Shown piece after piece: positions 45,120-54,164 of a stretch of 64,000 nucleotides of DNA; position 1 is the stretch's first letter; every line of letters begins with the position of its first letter. The notes under the pieces were generated by a model. The model saw only the letters and a program-made list of their open reading frames with translations, was not told the DNA's origin and did no database searches. Source of the stretch: Staphylococcus epidermidis (GTDB lineage: Bacteria > Bacillota > Bacilli > Staphylococcales > Staphylococcaceae). The translations under genes were made by a program, and so were the position numbers. Where the stretch lies: the NCBI RefSeq assembly GCF_006742205.1, contig NZ_AP019721.1, forward strand, positions 310,001-374,000. Reading direction: 5' to 3'.

Positions 45120-46742
45120 TTGAAAAAGGAAAAAGTTATGGACTGGACGACCTTCATAGGCGTAGTCATTGTGTTACTTTTTGCTGTTATACCTATGATG
45201 GTTTTTCCGAAAGCAAGTGAAATAATCATTACCGATATCAATAGTGCCATTTCTAATTCAATTGGATCGGTATATCTCTTTATGGGACTGGCTATATTTT
45301 GTTTTGTTTTATACATAGCATTTGGTAAGTATGGGAATGTCACGTTAGGAAAAGCGACTGACAAACCTGAATTTAATAATTTCACATGGGCAGCCATGTT
45401 ATTCTGTGCCGGTATTGGTTCAGATATTTTATATTGGGGTGTTATTGAGTGGGCATTTTATTATCAAGTACCTCCTAACGGTGCAAAATCAATGTCCGAT
45501 CAAGCACTTCAATATGCAACTCAATATGGTATGTTTCACTGGGGACCTATAGCCTGGGCAATATATGTGCTACCAGCTTTGCCAATCGGTTATTTAGTTT
45601 TCGTTAAGAAGAAACCCGTCTATAAAATTAGTCAAGCTTGTCGACCAATTTTAAAAGGACATACGGATAAATTATTAGGAAAAATCGTAGATATTTTATT
45701 TATTTTCGGTTTGCTCGGTGGTGCTGCAACATCACTCGCTCTAGGCGTGCCGATGATCTCAGCTGGTATTGAACGATTGACTGGTTTAGATGGATCTAAT
45801 ATGATTTTACGTTCAATCATCTTACTAACTATTACAGTTATTTTCGCAATCAGTTCTTACACAGGTTTGAAAAAAGGTATTCAAAAATTAAGTGATGTTA
45901 ACGTTTGGTTATCATTTTTATTATTAGCATTTGTATTCATCGTAGGTCCAACTGTGTTTATTATGGAAACTACAGTTACAGGGTTCGGTAATATGATAAA
46001 AGATTTCTTCCATATGGCGACATGGATGGAACCATTTGGTGGCATAAAAGGTCGTAAAGAAACGAATTTCCCTCAAGATTGGACAATATTCTACTGGTCA
46101 TGGTGGCTCGTTTATGCACCGTTTATTGGATTGTTTATCGCGCGTATCTCAAAAGGACGTACACTTAAAGAAGTTGTATTAGGAACAATATGCTATGGAA
46201 CATTAGGTTGTGTGTTATTTTTCGGTATTTTTGGTAACTATGCTGTATATCTACAAATTACTGAGCAATTTAATGTAATAAGCTATTTAAACAATTATGG
46301 TACAGAGGCAACAATCATAGAAATAATGCATCAACTACCATTCTCGACAATTACTATTATCTTATTCTTAATATCAGCTTTCTTATTCTTAGCAACAACA
46401 TTCGATTCTGGTTCATATATTTTAGCAGCAGCGTCACAGAAAAAAGTGATAGGAGAACCGTTACGTGCTAATCGTTTGTTCTGGGCGTTTGCGTTATGTT
46501 TACTACCGTTCTCTTTAATGCTAGTTGGAGGAGAACGTGCATTAGAAGTATTGAAAACAGCATCATTACTTGCTAGTGTACCTTTAATTGTTATATTTAC
46601 GCTAATGATGATTTCGTTCTTAATTATACTCGGACGAGATCGTATCAAGTTAGAAAGACGTGCAGATAAGCATAAAGAAATTGAAAGACGTTCTCTAAGA
46701 ATAGTTCAGGTCAAAGACAAACCTGAAGACGATAACTTATAA
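45120..46742 (+). CDS. cudT: BCCT-family choline transporter
   Basis: 540 aa, TTG start preceded by AGGGGG at 7 bases. Twelve membrane helices are visible. The substrate-binding Trp segment of betaine/choline/carnitine carriers is seen in FYWSWWLVYAPFIGLFIARISKGR (split as FYWSWWLVYAPF), with MFHWGPIAWAIYVLPALPIGY and CAGIGSDILYWGVIEWAFYY in the first half. The charged tail is short. It is driven by sodium or proton and brings in choline, which the two later enzymes turn into glycine betaine. The order transporter, divergent regulator, dehydrogenases matches the cudTCAB locus of staphylococci. Confidence 0.88.
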   Translation: MKKEKVMDWTTFIGVVIVLLFAVIPMMVFPKASEIIITDINSAISNSIGSVYLFMGLAIFCFVLYIAFGKYGNVTLGKATDKPEFNNFTWAAMLFCAGIGSDILYWGVIEWAFYYQVPPNGAKSMSDQALQYATQYGMFHWGPIAWAIYVLPALPIGYLVFVKKKPVYKISQACRPILKGHTDKLLGKIVDILFIFGLLGGAATSLALGVPMISAGIERLTGLDGSNMILRSIILLTITVIFAISSYTGLKKGIQKLSDVNVWLSFLLLAFVFIVGPTVFIMETTVTGFGNMIKDFFHMATWMEPFGGIKGRKETNFPQDWTIFYWSWWLVYAPFIGLFIARISKGRTLKEVVLGTICYGTLGCVLFFGIFGNYAVYLQITEQFNVISYLNNYGTEATIIEIMHQLPFSTITIILFLISAFLFLATTFDSGSYILAAASQKKVIGEPLRANRLFWAFALCLLPFSLMLVGGERALEVLKTASLLASVPLIVIFTLMMISFLIILGRDRIKLERRADKHKEIERRSLRIVQVKDKPEDDNL

Positions 46743-46747
46743 CAAAA

Positions 46748-46789
46748 AAAAGCCAAGCGAATGTTAAATCATTATCGCTTGGCTTTTTC
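46748..46789. terminator. Bidirectional terminator between cudT and cudC
   Basis: AAAGCCAAGCGA and TCGCTTGGCTTT (46773-46786) form a perfect stem with A and T runs on both sides. The right arm also encodes the last residues of CudC (EKAKR). Confidence 0.88.
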
Positions 46790-47353
46790 TGATTGATCAT
46801 GATGATGTTGTTCATCTGGAATTGGGAAATAGTTAAAAATTTCTCCTGACTCTAGAGCTTCACTTAATTGAGCGAGCCACTTGTAATATATTTTAGAGTG
46901 GTCTAACTGCGCTTTTACATTTATTGCTTGTTTTTTAACTTCCTCATCTATATCATTCTTTTCAAGAAGTGGGTGAATGATATTTTCTGCATCTTCAATT
47001 GCTTCCATATTAGTGTCAATTTCACGTTCCCATTTTTTAGTAAAAAAGTTGCGGAAGAAAGTGAAGAAATCTTTCTCTGCAATAAAATGTTGCTTTCGGC
47101 TACCACGCGTGAATTGTTGTTTGACGATATCGTATTCTTGTAGTTTTTTTACACCTGTACTCATACTAGGTTTACTCATTTGCAGTTGTTGTCGCATTTC
47201 ATCAAGTGTCATACTTCCTTCAAAAACCATAATGCCATACAAGTTACCTACACTACGGTTGATACCATACAAATCCATGGTTTCACCGATTGAGTTGATA
47301 ACTAAATCTTTAGCTTCTTCGATATATTGACTGTCATTGTTATTATAATCCAT
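46772..47353 (-). CDS. cudC: GbsR-type transcriptional regulator of choline metabolism
   Basis: 193 aa from the second of two adjacent ATG codons, 5 bases from GGAGGTG; the first is only 2 bases away. It is a GbsR-type MarR-like protein. The winged helix covers GSMTLDEMRQQLQMSKPSMS, TGVKKLQEYDIVKQ and RGSRKQHF. The C-terminal part (about 100-180) is helical and holds the likely choline pocket, with aromatic residues in HSKIYYKWLAQL and FNYFPIP. Family knowledge: such proteins repress choline uptake and oxidation genes until choline is present. It is convergent with cudT and divergent from cudA. Confidence 0.85.
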   Translation of the reverse strand: MDYNNNDSQYIEEAKDLVINSIGETMDLYGINRSVGNLYGIMVFEGSMTLDEMRQQLQMSKPSMSTGVKKLQEYDIVKQQFTRGSRKQHFIAEKDFFTFFRNFFTKKWEREIDTNMEAIEDAENIIHPLLEKNDIDEEVKKQAINVKAQLDHSKIYYKWLAQLSEALESGEIFNYFPIPDEQHHHDQSEKAKR

Positions 47354-47774
47354 CATTGCACCTCCATTTTAATCCATTATTTAGCTTAGGTGGACGCACC
47401 AGATACTATGATTTTTATGATGATTTGCCTGTAAAGGATACATCTATTACTTTGAGTTGTAACTCGTTCATGAATATAAAGCATAATTACATTGAAATTT
47501 CATAATCAAATGTTAGTTATCGATTTGAATTGTTAATGTCTATACTACTTTTGACTAAATTCAATGCTGCAATCTATAAATGGCTATAAAAACCTATGCT
47601 ATATGTCCCATTTCTAATAAATACACACGAGAATCATTATAAAGCCTTTTATGAAAAAAAGAAAAGTAATTTTCTGAACAAAAATTATTTCTTAAACATA
47701 GATAAGTTCGATTGTAAAATACAAACATTTTTAAAGAAATTGACACTTTTTCATCAATTATGATAACATAACTC

Positions 47775-47811
47775 TGTAAAATTCGTTAAATAAAAATTTA
47801 ACAAACTTAAC
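47775..47811. promoter_or_regulatory. Candidate CudC operator upstream of cudA
   Basis: TGTAAAATTCGTTAAATAAA and then AATTTAACAAACTTAAC; GTTAAAT-AAAA-ATTTAAC (47784-47801) is the inverted core. It lies only 13 bp from the cudA start, well placed for a roadblock repressor. The remaining 420 bp between cudC and cudA show AT-rich DNA without a gene. Confidence 0.55.
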
Positions 47812-47823
47812 GGAGGTCGTTTG

Positions 47824-49314
47824 ATGGAACTTGTAGATAAATTATCAAATCGTCAATATATTGATGGAGAATGGGTTGAAAGTTCAAATAAAAACACAAG
47901 AGATATTATAAATCCTTACAATCAAGAAACAATCTTCACTGTAGCTGAAGGAACTAAAGAAGATGTTGAAAGAGCAATTTTAGCTGCTAGAAGATCTTTC
48001 GAAGACGGTGAATGGTCACTTGAAACAAGTGAAGTCAGAGGTAAAAAAGTGAGAGCCGTTGCTGATAAAATTAAAGAAAATAGAGAAGAGTTAGCTAAAT
48101 TAGAAACATTAGACACTGGTAAAACTTTAGAAGAATCCTATGCTGATATGGATGATATTCATAATGTGTTTATGTATTTTGCTGGTTTAGCTGATAAAGA
48201 TGGCGGTGAAATTATCAATTCACCTATTCCTAATGCTGAAAGTAAAGTAGTTAAAGAACCTGTAGGTGTTGTTACTCAAATTACACCTTGGAACTATCCA
48301 TTACTTCAAGCATCTTGGAAAATTGCGCCAGCTTTAGCAACAGGTTGCTCATTAGTTATGAAACCAAGTGAAATTACTCCGTTAACAACAATTCGTGTAT
48401 TTGAATTGATGGAGGAAGTTGGTTTCCCTAAAGGAACAATTAATTTAGTACTTGGTGCTGGATCAGAAGTGGGCGACGTGATGTCAGGTCATGAAGAAGT
48501 CGATTTAGTTTCATTTACAGGTGGTATTGAAACAGGAAAACACATCATGAAACAAGCAGCTAATCACGTGACTGACGTTGCATTAGAATTAGGCGGCAAA
48601 AATCCTAATATTATTTTTGATGACGCTGATTTTGAATTAGCTGTAGACCAAGCACTTAATGGTGGATATTTCCACGCTGGTCAAGTGTGCTCTGCTGGTT
48701 CAAGAATCTTAGTTCACAATGATATTAAAGATAAATTCGAAAAAGCTCTTATCGATCGTGTAAGCAAAATCAAATTAGGTAACGGTTTTGATCAAGATAC
48801 TGAAATGGGACCAGTTATCTCAACAGCACACCGCGATAAAATTGAAGGTTATATGGAAGTTGCGAAAAAAGATGGAGCAACAATTGCAATTGGTGGTAAA
48901 CGCCCTGAACGTGAAGACTTACAAGCCGGATTATTCTTTGAACCTACTGTAATTACAGATTGTGATACATCAATGCGTATTGTTCAAGAGGAAGTCTTTG
49001 GACCAGTTGTGACTGTAGAAGGATTTGCTGACGAAGAAGAAGCTATTCGCTTAGCAAATGATTCAATTTACGGTTTAGCAGGTGCTATATTTACTAAAGA
49101 TATTGGTAAAGCACAACGTGTTGCAAATAAATTGAAACTTGGTACGGTTTGGATTAACGATTTCCATCCATACTTTGCACAAGCGCCATGGGGCGGTTAC
49201 AAACAATCAGGTATCGGTAGAGAATTAGGTAAAGAAGGATTAGAGGAATATTTAGTAAGTAAACACATTCTTACAAATACTAATCCAGAACCAGTGGATT
49301 GGTTCAGTAAATAA
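47824..49314 (+). CDS. cudA: Betaine-aldehyde dehydrogenase
   Basis: 496 aa from ATG 47824, 6 bases after CGGAGGTC; a TTG just before it is in frame but too close. It has all aldehyde dehydrogenase landmarks: ITPWNYPLLQASWKIAPALA (coenzyme site), KPSEITPL, SFTGGIETGK, catalytic Glu in LELGGKNPNIIFDDAD, catalytic Cys in GQVCSAGSRILV and EVFGPVV. It oxidises betaine aldehyde with NAD to glycine betaine, the osmoprotectant. Known also as GbsA or BetB. It lies directly after the candidate CudC site and before choline dehydrogenase. Confidence 0.92.
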   Translation: MELVDKLSNRQYIDGEWVESSNKNTRDIINPYNQETIFTVAEGTKEDVERAILAARRSFEDGEWSLETSEVRGKKVRAVADKIKENREELAKLETLDTGKTLEESYADMDDIHNVFMYFAGLADKDGGEIINSPIPNAESKVVKEPVGVVTQITPWNYPLLQASWKIAPALATGCSLVMKPSEITPLTTIRVFELMEEVGFPKGTINLVLGAGSEVGDVMSGHEEVDLVSFTGGIETGKHIMKQAANHVTDVALELGGKNPNIIFDDADFELAVDQALNGGYFHAGQVCSAGSRILVHNDIKDKFEKALIDRVSKIKLGNGFDQDTEMGPVISTAHRDKIEGYMEVAKKDGATIAIGGKRPEREDLQAGLFFEPTVITDCDTSMRIVQEEVFGPVVTVEGFADEEEAIRLANDSIYGLAGAIFTKDIGKAQRVANKLKLGTVWINDFHPYFAQAPWGGYKQSGIGRELGKEGLEEYLVSKHILTNTNPEPVDWFSK

Positions 49315-49364
49315 TAATACATTGCTTATATACAGTAAATGACTTATAAATACAAAATGCTACA

Positions 49365-49400
49365 TGAAGTGAGTACTAACTAAGGTATAGTGCTCACTTC
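49365..49400 (+). other. Intergenic hairpin between cudA and cudB
   Basis: GAAGTGAGTAC (49365-49375) pairs with GTGCTCACTTC (49390-49400) with one wobble and no T-tract. It may stabilise the cudA message or lower read-through into cudB. Confidence 0.55.
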
Positions 49401-49473
49401 AATAAATGAAACCTTTTAAGAAAGAGATGTTAACAAACAAAGAAAACAAATCAATTTTTGGAGGTCTTTAACG

Positions 49474-51192
49474 ATGAGAAGAAAACGCGATTCATACGAT
49501 TATGTCATCATTGGTGGCGGTAGTGCAGGTTCAGTTCTTGGTGCACGCCTTTCAGAGGATAAAGATAAAAATGTTTTGGTATTAGAAGCTGGACGTAGTG
49601 ACTATTTCTGGGATTTATTTATTCAAATGCCAGCAGCATTGATGTTCCCATCAGGTAATCGTTTTTATGACTGGGAATATCAAACTGACGAAGAACCACA
49701 TATGGGACGTAGAGTAGATCATGCGAGAGGTAAAGTATTAGGTGGCTCAAGTTCTATTAACGGTATGATTTATCAACGAGGTAACCCAATGGACTATGAA
49801 GGATGGGCAGAACCTGAAGGAATGGACACATGGGACTTTGCACATTGTCTACCATACTTCAAAAAGTTAGAAACAACATATGGTGCAGCGCCATACGATA
49901 AAGTTAGAGGCCATGATGGTCCAATCAAATTAAAACGTGGACCAGCTACTAATCCATTATTTAAATCATTCTTTAATGCAGGTGTTGAAGCGGGCTATCA
50001 TAAAACTGCAGACGTTAATGGATACAGACAAGAAGGTTTTGGACCATTTGATAGCCAAGTACATCATGGACGTCGTATGTCTGCTTCAAGAGCGTATCTA
50101 CGCCCAGCATTAAGACGTAGAAACTTAGATGTTGAAACACGTGCATTCGTTACAAAATTAATTTTTGATGAAAATAATAGTAAAAAAGTAACAGGCGTGA
50201 CTTTCAAGAAAAATGGTAAAGAACATACTGTTCATGCAAACGAAGTTATTTTATCTGGCGGTGCTTTCAATACACCACAACTATTACAATTATCAGGTAT
50301 TGGTGACTCAGAATTCTTAAAATCAAAAGGTATAGAGCCACGTATGCATTTACCAGGTGTTGGTGAGAACTTCGAAGATCACTTAGAAGTATATATTCAA
50401 CATAAATGTAAACAACCGGTTTCACTACAACCTAGCCTTGATGTCAAACGTATGCCGTTCATCGGTTTACAATGGATTTTTGCACGTAAAGGTGCAGCGG
50501 CGTCTAACCACTTTGAAGGTGGTGGCTTTGTAAGATCAAATGATGATGTTGATTATCCAAACCTCATGTTCCATTTCTTACCAATTGCTGTAAGATATGA
50601 TGGTCAAAAAGCACCAGTAGCACATGGTTACCAAGTACATGTTGGACCAATGTACTCCAACTCAAGAGGTAGTTTGAAAATCAAATCTAAGGATCCATTT
50701 GAAAAACCAAGTATCGTGTTTAATTACTTATCTACGAAAGAAGACGAAAGAGAATGGGTTGAAGCAATTAGAGTAGCAAGAAATATCCTAAAACAAAAAG
50801 CTATGGACCCATTTAATGGTGGCGAAATTTCACCAGGACCACAAGTTCAAACGGATGAAGAAATTCTAGATTGGGTACGTAAAGATGGAGAAACTGCATT
50901 ACATCCATCTTGTAGCGCGAAAATGGGACCTGCATCTGACCCAATGGCAGTAGTCGATCCATTAACTATGAAAGTACATGGTATGGAAAATTTACGTGTC
51001 GTTGATGCTTCAGCAATGCCTAGAACAACAAATGGTAATATTCATGCACCTGTATTGATGTTAGCTGAGAAAGCAGCGGACATTATTCGTGGTAGAAAAC
51101 CGCTTGAACCTCAATATGTTGACTATTATAAACATGGTATTGATGATGAAAAAGCAGGTGCAATGGAAGATGATCCATTCTACCAATATTAA
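49474..51192 (+). CDS. cudB: Choline dehydrogenase (GMC oxidoreductase)
   Basis: 572 aa. FAD-binding [20 protein letters not shown] at the start, the GMC signatures [20 protein letters not shown] and [16 protein letters not shown], and near the end [26 protein letters not shown]. The active-site His lies in [11 protein letters not shown] and the partner Asn in TNGNIHAP. It oxidises choline to betaine aldehyde, passing electrons to the respiratory chain. The same protein is called BetA in other bacteria. The ribosome site GGAGGTC matches that of cudA. A GCCTGAGACA-type terminator follows after 160 bp. Confidence 0.92.
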   Translation: MRRKRDSYDYVIIGGGSAGSVLGARLSEDKDKNVLVLEAGRSDYFWDLFIQMPAALMFPSGNRFYDWEYQTDEEPHMGRRVDHARGKVLGGSSSINGMIYQRGNPMDYEGWAEPEGMDTWDFAHCLPYFKKLETTYGAAPYDKVRGHDGPIKLKRGPATNPLFKSFFNAGVEAGYHKTADVNGYRQEGFGPFDSQVHHGRRMSASRAYLRPALRRRNLDVETRAFVTKLIFDENNSKKVTGVTFKKNGKEHTVHANEVILSGGAFNTPQLLQLSGIGDSEFLKSKGIEPRMHLPGVGENFEDHLEVYIQHKCKQPVSLQPSLDVKRMPFIGLQWIFARKGAAASNHFEGGGFVRSNDDVDYPNLMFHFLPIAVRYDGQKAPVAHGYQVHVGPMYSNSRGSLKIKSKDPFEKPSIVFNYLSTKEDEREWVEAIRVARNILKQKAMDPFNGGEISPGPQVQTDEEILDWVRKDGETALHPSCSAKMGPASDPMAVVDPLTMKVHGMENLRVVDASAMPRTTNGNIHAPVLMLAEKAADIIRGRKPLEPQYVDYYKHGIDDEKAGAMEDDPFYQY

Positions 51193-51350
51193 AATAGTTT
51201 GATTCAAAATATAATCTTAAATTCTAACCAGAAATAGATTATAATAGCAATCATATTGAATTCAATCATCTGTTACGGTATATAAAGACTTAACTTTAAA
51301 AAATTGTTGTGTACACAATTGTAACTTATTCATTGGTTACTCATATAGAA

Positions 51351-51381
51351 GCCTGAGACAACTTGTTGTCTCAGGTTTTTT
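51351..51381 (+). terminator. GCCTGAGACA-type terminator after cudB
   Basis: CCTGAGACAAC and GTTGTCTCAGG with a short loop, then T6. A short perfect palindrome TTGTGTACACAA (51307-51318) lies just upstream. The rest of the 321-bp gap holds nothing else that I recognise. Confidence 0.88.
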
Positions 51382-51513
51382 AGTGTGTAACATTACTGTG
51401 ATAGATTTGTACGATGATTGTTTAAATATAAAAATTAAGATATGTATCTCTAAAACGTTGTGTAACAATATTTATAAATTAAAGTTTATAATAATCTTGA
51501 GGAGAGGATTAAG

Positions 51514-52689
51514 ATGAATCAAACTTTAGTTCAACATCTACGTGAAAAAGAGCAAAGAATGAAAGAAATAAGACGTTACTTACATGAAAATCCTGAATTA
51601 TCATTCGAAGAAAATGAAACATCTAAATATATTGCAAACTTTTATAAAGATAAGGATTGTTTAGTTGAGACGAATGTGGGTCCTAATGGAATTAAAGTTA
51701 CCATCGCAGGTAAACATCCAGGAAAAACTATCGCTATTCGTGCTGACTTTGATGCGCTACCGATAAAAGAAGAAACAGAATTACCTTATGCTTCTAAAAA
51801 TGAGGGAGTCATGCATGCTTGTGGTCATGATGCACATACTGCGTACATGCTAATACTTGGAGAAACATTAATTGAAATGAAAGATCAATTGAGAGGTAAT
51901 GTCGTGATTATACATCAACCTGCAGAAGAAATGCCACCGGGCGGTGCGAAAGGTATGATAGATGACGGCGTATTAGAAGGGGTGGACCATGTTTTAGGTG
52001 CACATGTGATGAGTATGATGGAAACAGGTAAAATATACTATCGTGAAGGTTTTGTTCAAACGGGACGCGCTTATTTTAGACTTGTTGTGAAAGGTCAGGG
52101 TGGTCACGGCTCATCCCCACATACATCGAATGACGCTATTGTAGCAGGTGCGCATTTTGTAACGACCGCACAGACCATTGTTTCAAGACGCTTAAATCCG
52201 TTTGAAACGGGTGTAGTCACAATAGGTTCCTTCGACGGGAAAGGACAATTCAATGTGATTAAAGATACAATAACAATCGAAGGTGATGTACGTGCACTGA
52301 CTGATGATACAAGAGACAATATTCAGAATGAAATGACACGACTAGTCAGAGGATTAGAAGAGATGTTCGGAGTGATTTGTGATTTTGAATTTAAAAAGGA
52401 TTATCCAGCTCTTTACAATGATCCTGAATTTACTTCTTATGTAGCAACAACTTTAAAAAATGCTAAGCTGGATGACATAAAAGCAATAGATATTTGTGAG
52501 CCGCAGCCACCCTCAGAAGATTTCGCGTTTTATGCGTTAGAAAGACCTTCAACATTTATTTATTCGGGTGCAGCACCAGAAGATGGACCTATGTACCCTC
52601 ACCATCATCCTAAGTTTAATATCAATGAAACATCTATGCTTGTAGTTGCAGAGGCAGTGGGTACAATTGTATTAGATTATTTGAAATAA
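51514..52689 (+). CDS. M20-family amidohydrolase
   Basis: 391 aa. RRYLHENPELSFEENETSKY at the start, metal ligands in ADFDALPIKEE and HACGHDAHTAYML, the catalytic base region QPAEEMPPGGAKGMIDDGVL, GAHVM, and a dimerisation domain around GGHGSSPHTSNDAIVAGAHF. The final metal His is in HHHPKFNINE. The group removes N-acyl groups from amino acids or opens related amides (N-acetyl-amino acid deacetylase, hippurate hydrolase, IAA-amino acid hydrolase). The true substrate is not visible. It stands alone, GAGGAGAGG ribosome site, and acts in the cytosol. Confidence 0.85.
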   Translation: MNQTLVQHLREKEQRMKEIRRYLHENPELSFEENETSKYIANFYKDKDCLVETNVGPNGIKVTIAGKHPGKTIAIRADFDALPIKEETELPYASKNEGVMHACGHDAHTAYMLILGETLIEMKDQLRGNVVIIHQPAEEMPPGGAKGMIDDGVLEGVDHVLGAHVMSMMETGKIYYREGFVQTGRAYFRLVVKGQGGHGSSPHTSNDAIVAGAHFVTTAQTIVSRRLNPFETGVVTIGSFDGKGQFNVIKDTITIEGDVRALTDDTRDNIQNEMTRLVRGLEEMFGVICDFEFKKDYPALYNDPEFTSYVATTLKNAKLDDIKAIDICEPQPPSEDFAFYALERPSTFIYSGAAPEDGPMYPHHHPKFNINETSMLVVAEAVGTIVLDYLK

Positions 52690-53135
52690 AAGGTGTATGA
52701 AATATCAAGAATATAAAGGTATCTATACATTGTAATTAGGTACCGATTTTATAGTTATTACGATTTGTTAATTATCTAATTGATAATTAAATTTTGTTTT
52801 TACGATACAAGCTTCTTTTGGAAATTGAAAAGATACGATAAATATAGTGGTGAGTCTAACAACACTTCTTGTGGGTTATTTATAGTTGTTAAGGGAAGCT
52901 TAAAAGATACTTTTGGTAACGTCAAAATAAAAATTTAAGTTTTTTGTTTCAATCTATCAATGGTAATTTCAGCAGTCCTTATCATCCGGACTTTTCTTAC
53001 CACGAAATGTCAGTAAGAATATATAAATAGTGTTGATATGTATAGGTGACGTGCATAGAGTGTCGGTTTGGATTTAATGTTTTATATATTAAATCATGGT
53101 AGTATGTATTTATATCATATTAAAGAGGTGATAAG
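52690..53135. other. Intergenic region without recognised gene
   Basis: 446 bp of AT-rich DNA. The only structure seen is AGTCC-TTATCATCC-GGACT-TTTCTT (52974-52997), a weak terminator-like hairpin, and GTGATAAG before the next GTG start. Confidence 0.45.
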
Positions 53136-53354
53136 GTGAGTTTTTATCATTTTATACAAAATTTCGTTGGTGATGAAACACCTCTAGGTAAACTAGCCAC
53201 ATGTATTAACCAAGATGAAGATTTACCTATGGAAGAAACAACAGCACATAATATATTAAACTATTTTAATCAGTTAAATTATTTTGATGACGATTGTATT
53301 GAAGCTGTAAAACGCTCACTATCACTATATGAACAAAGTAAAGTAGCCCTATAA
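53136..53354 (+). CDS. Small YozE/SAM-like protein
   Basis: 72 aa, GTG start preceded by AAAGAGGTGAT. It begins MSFYHFIQNFVGDETPLGKL and continues with acidic helices (NQDEDLPMEETTAHNILNYF, DDDCIEAVKRSLSLYEQSK). The SFYxF start and the three-helix plan fit the YozE_SAM_like family of small Firmicute proteins, whose function is unknown. It is 12-28 bp before the next small gene, so both are probably one transcript. The family assignment is moderate because the protein is short. Confidence 0.6.
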   Translation: MSFYHFIQNFVGDETPLGKLATCINQDEDLPMEETTAHNILNYFNQLNYFDDDCIEAVKRSLSLYEQSKVAL

Positions 53355-53381
53355 TCTTAAATTGAAATGAAGGGATGTCTT

Positions 53382-53828
53382 ATGTTAATTAGCGATACAA
53401 ATAAAACATATATAATAGAAGAAACTAGTAATTCATTCACAATTGAAAAGAATAATGATCAGCAGCACTACGAAGTATTAGAATCAATCAACAGCTTATC
53501 TAATGATTCATTTTGTGTGTTAAATCACTTATTCGTCAATGGAGGTAATGAAGAGGTTTTTGAGTCACGGTTTTTAAAGCGAAATCAACATTTGCAAGAT
53601 GTGCCTGGTTTTAAAGCGTTAAGATTTCTTAGACCGGTAGTCAAAGGGAGACATTACATTATCATCACGCTATGGAACAGTAGACAAGCTTTCTATGATT
53701 GGCAAAATTCACAAGCATATGCGCAAACTCATAAAAAACGTGGAACTCAAAAAGGTGTTGATCATCGTATAGTCAATAGAGATTTATCCTATAATATAAG
53801 AATAGAGTTAGAAAGTCTTAATAACTAA
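53382..53828 (+). CDS. ABM-fold protein related to staphylococcal TRAP / heme monooxygenases
   Basis: 148 aa from ATG 53382, 6 bases after GAAGGGATG; an ATG at 53367 lacks a ribosome site. The C-terminal half has FESRFLKRNQHLQDVPGFKA, LRFLRPVVKGRHYIIITLWN and SRQAFYDWQNSQAY, the antibiotic-biosynthesis-monooxygenase fold with the Asn-Ser-Trp-type residues seen in IsdG-like and TRAP proteins. The N-terminal 60 residues form a second, degenerate half. A heme-degrading or signalling role has been argued for relatives, but the ligands for heme are not certain here. Confidence 0.65.
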   Translation: MLISDTNKTYIIEETSNSFTIEKNNDQQHYEVLESINSLSNDSFCVLNHLFVNGGNEEVFESRFLKRNQHLQDVPGFKALRFLRPVVKGRHYIIITLWNSRQAFYDWQNSQAYAQTHKKRGTQKGVDHRIVNRDLSYNIRIELESLNN

Positions 53829-54016
53829 ATTTGTGTTGAATATATGAATGATAAAATATAAAAAAGTATAATATGCCATTGAATTTATTAAGAATAAAAT
53901 TTTGTGGATGCTTTTAATGAATTGTACACACGTAAAAGTATATTTGACTTGTTCAAATAATATAAGATAAATGAATGTAGCAAAAAGTTATTGTCAACAA
54001 TCAAAAAGTTAATGAT

Positions 54017-54050
54017 AAACCTGTACATTAATTTATGTTTCAGGTTTTTC
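54017..54050 (+). terminator. Terminator-like hairpin in the 53829-54164 gap
   Basis: AAACCTG (54017-54023)...CAGGTTT (54041-54047), then T-rich sequence. A further inverted repeat AGGTTT/AAACCT (54100-54121) lies nearer to the next gene and might be an operator. No gene is seen in the gap. Confidence 0.55.
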
Positions 54051-54164
54051 TTATTTGAAAATTTGTTAGTTGATGATGAATAATATGAATGTTTTTAAGA
54101 GGTTTGATAGATTATAAACCTTTGGTAATGTTTAGATGAAAGTGAATTGAAAGGAAGTACACTT

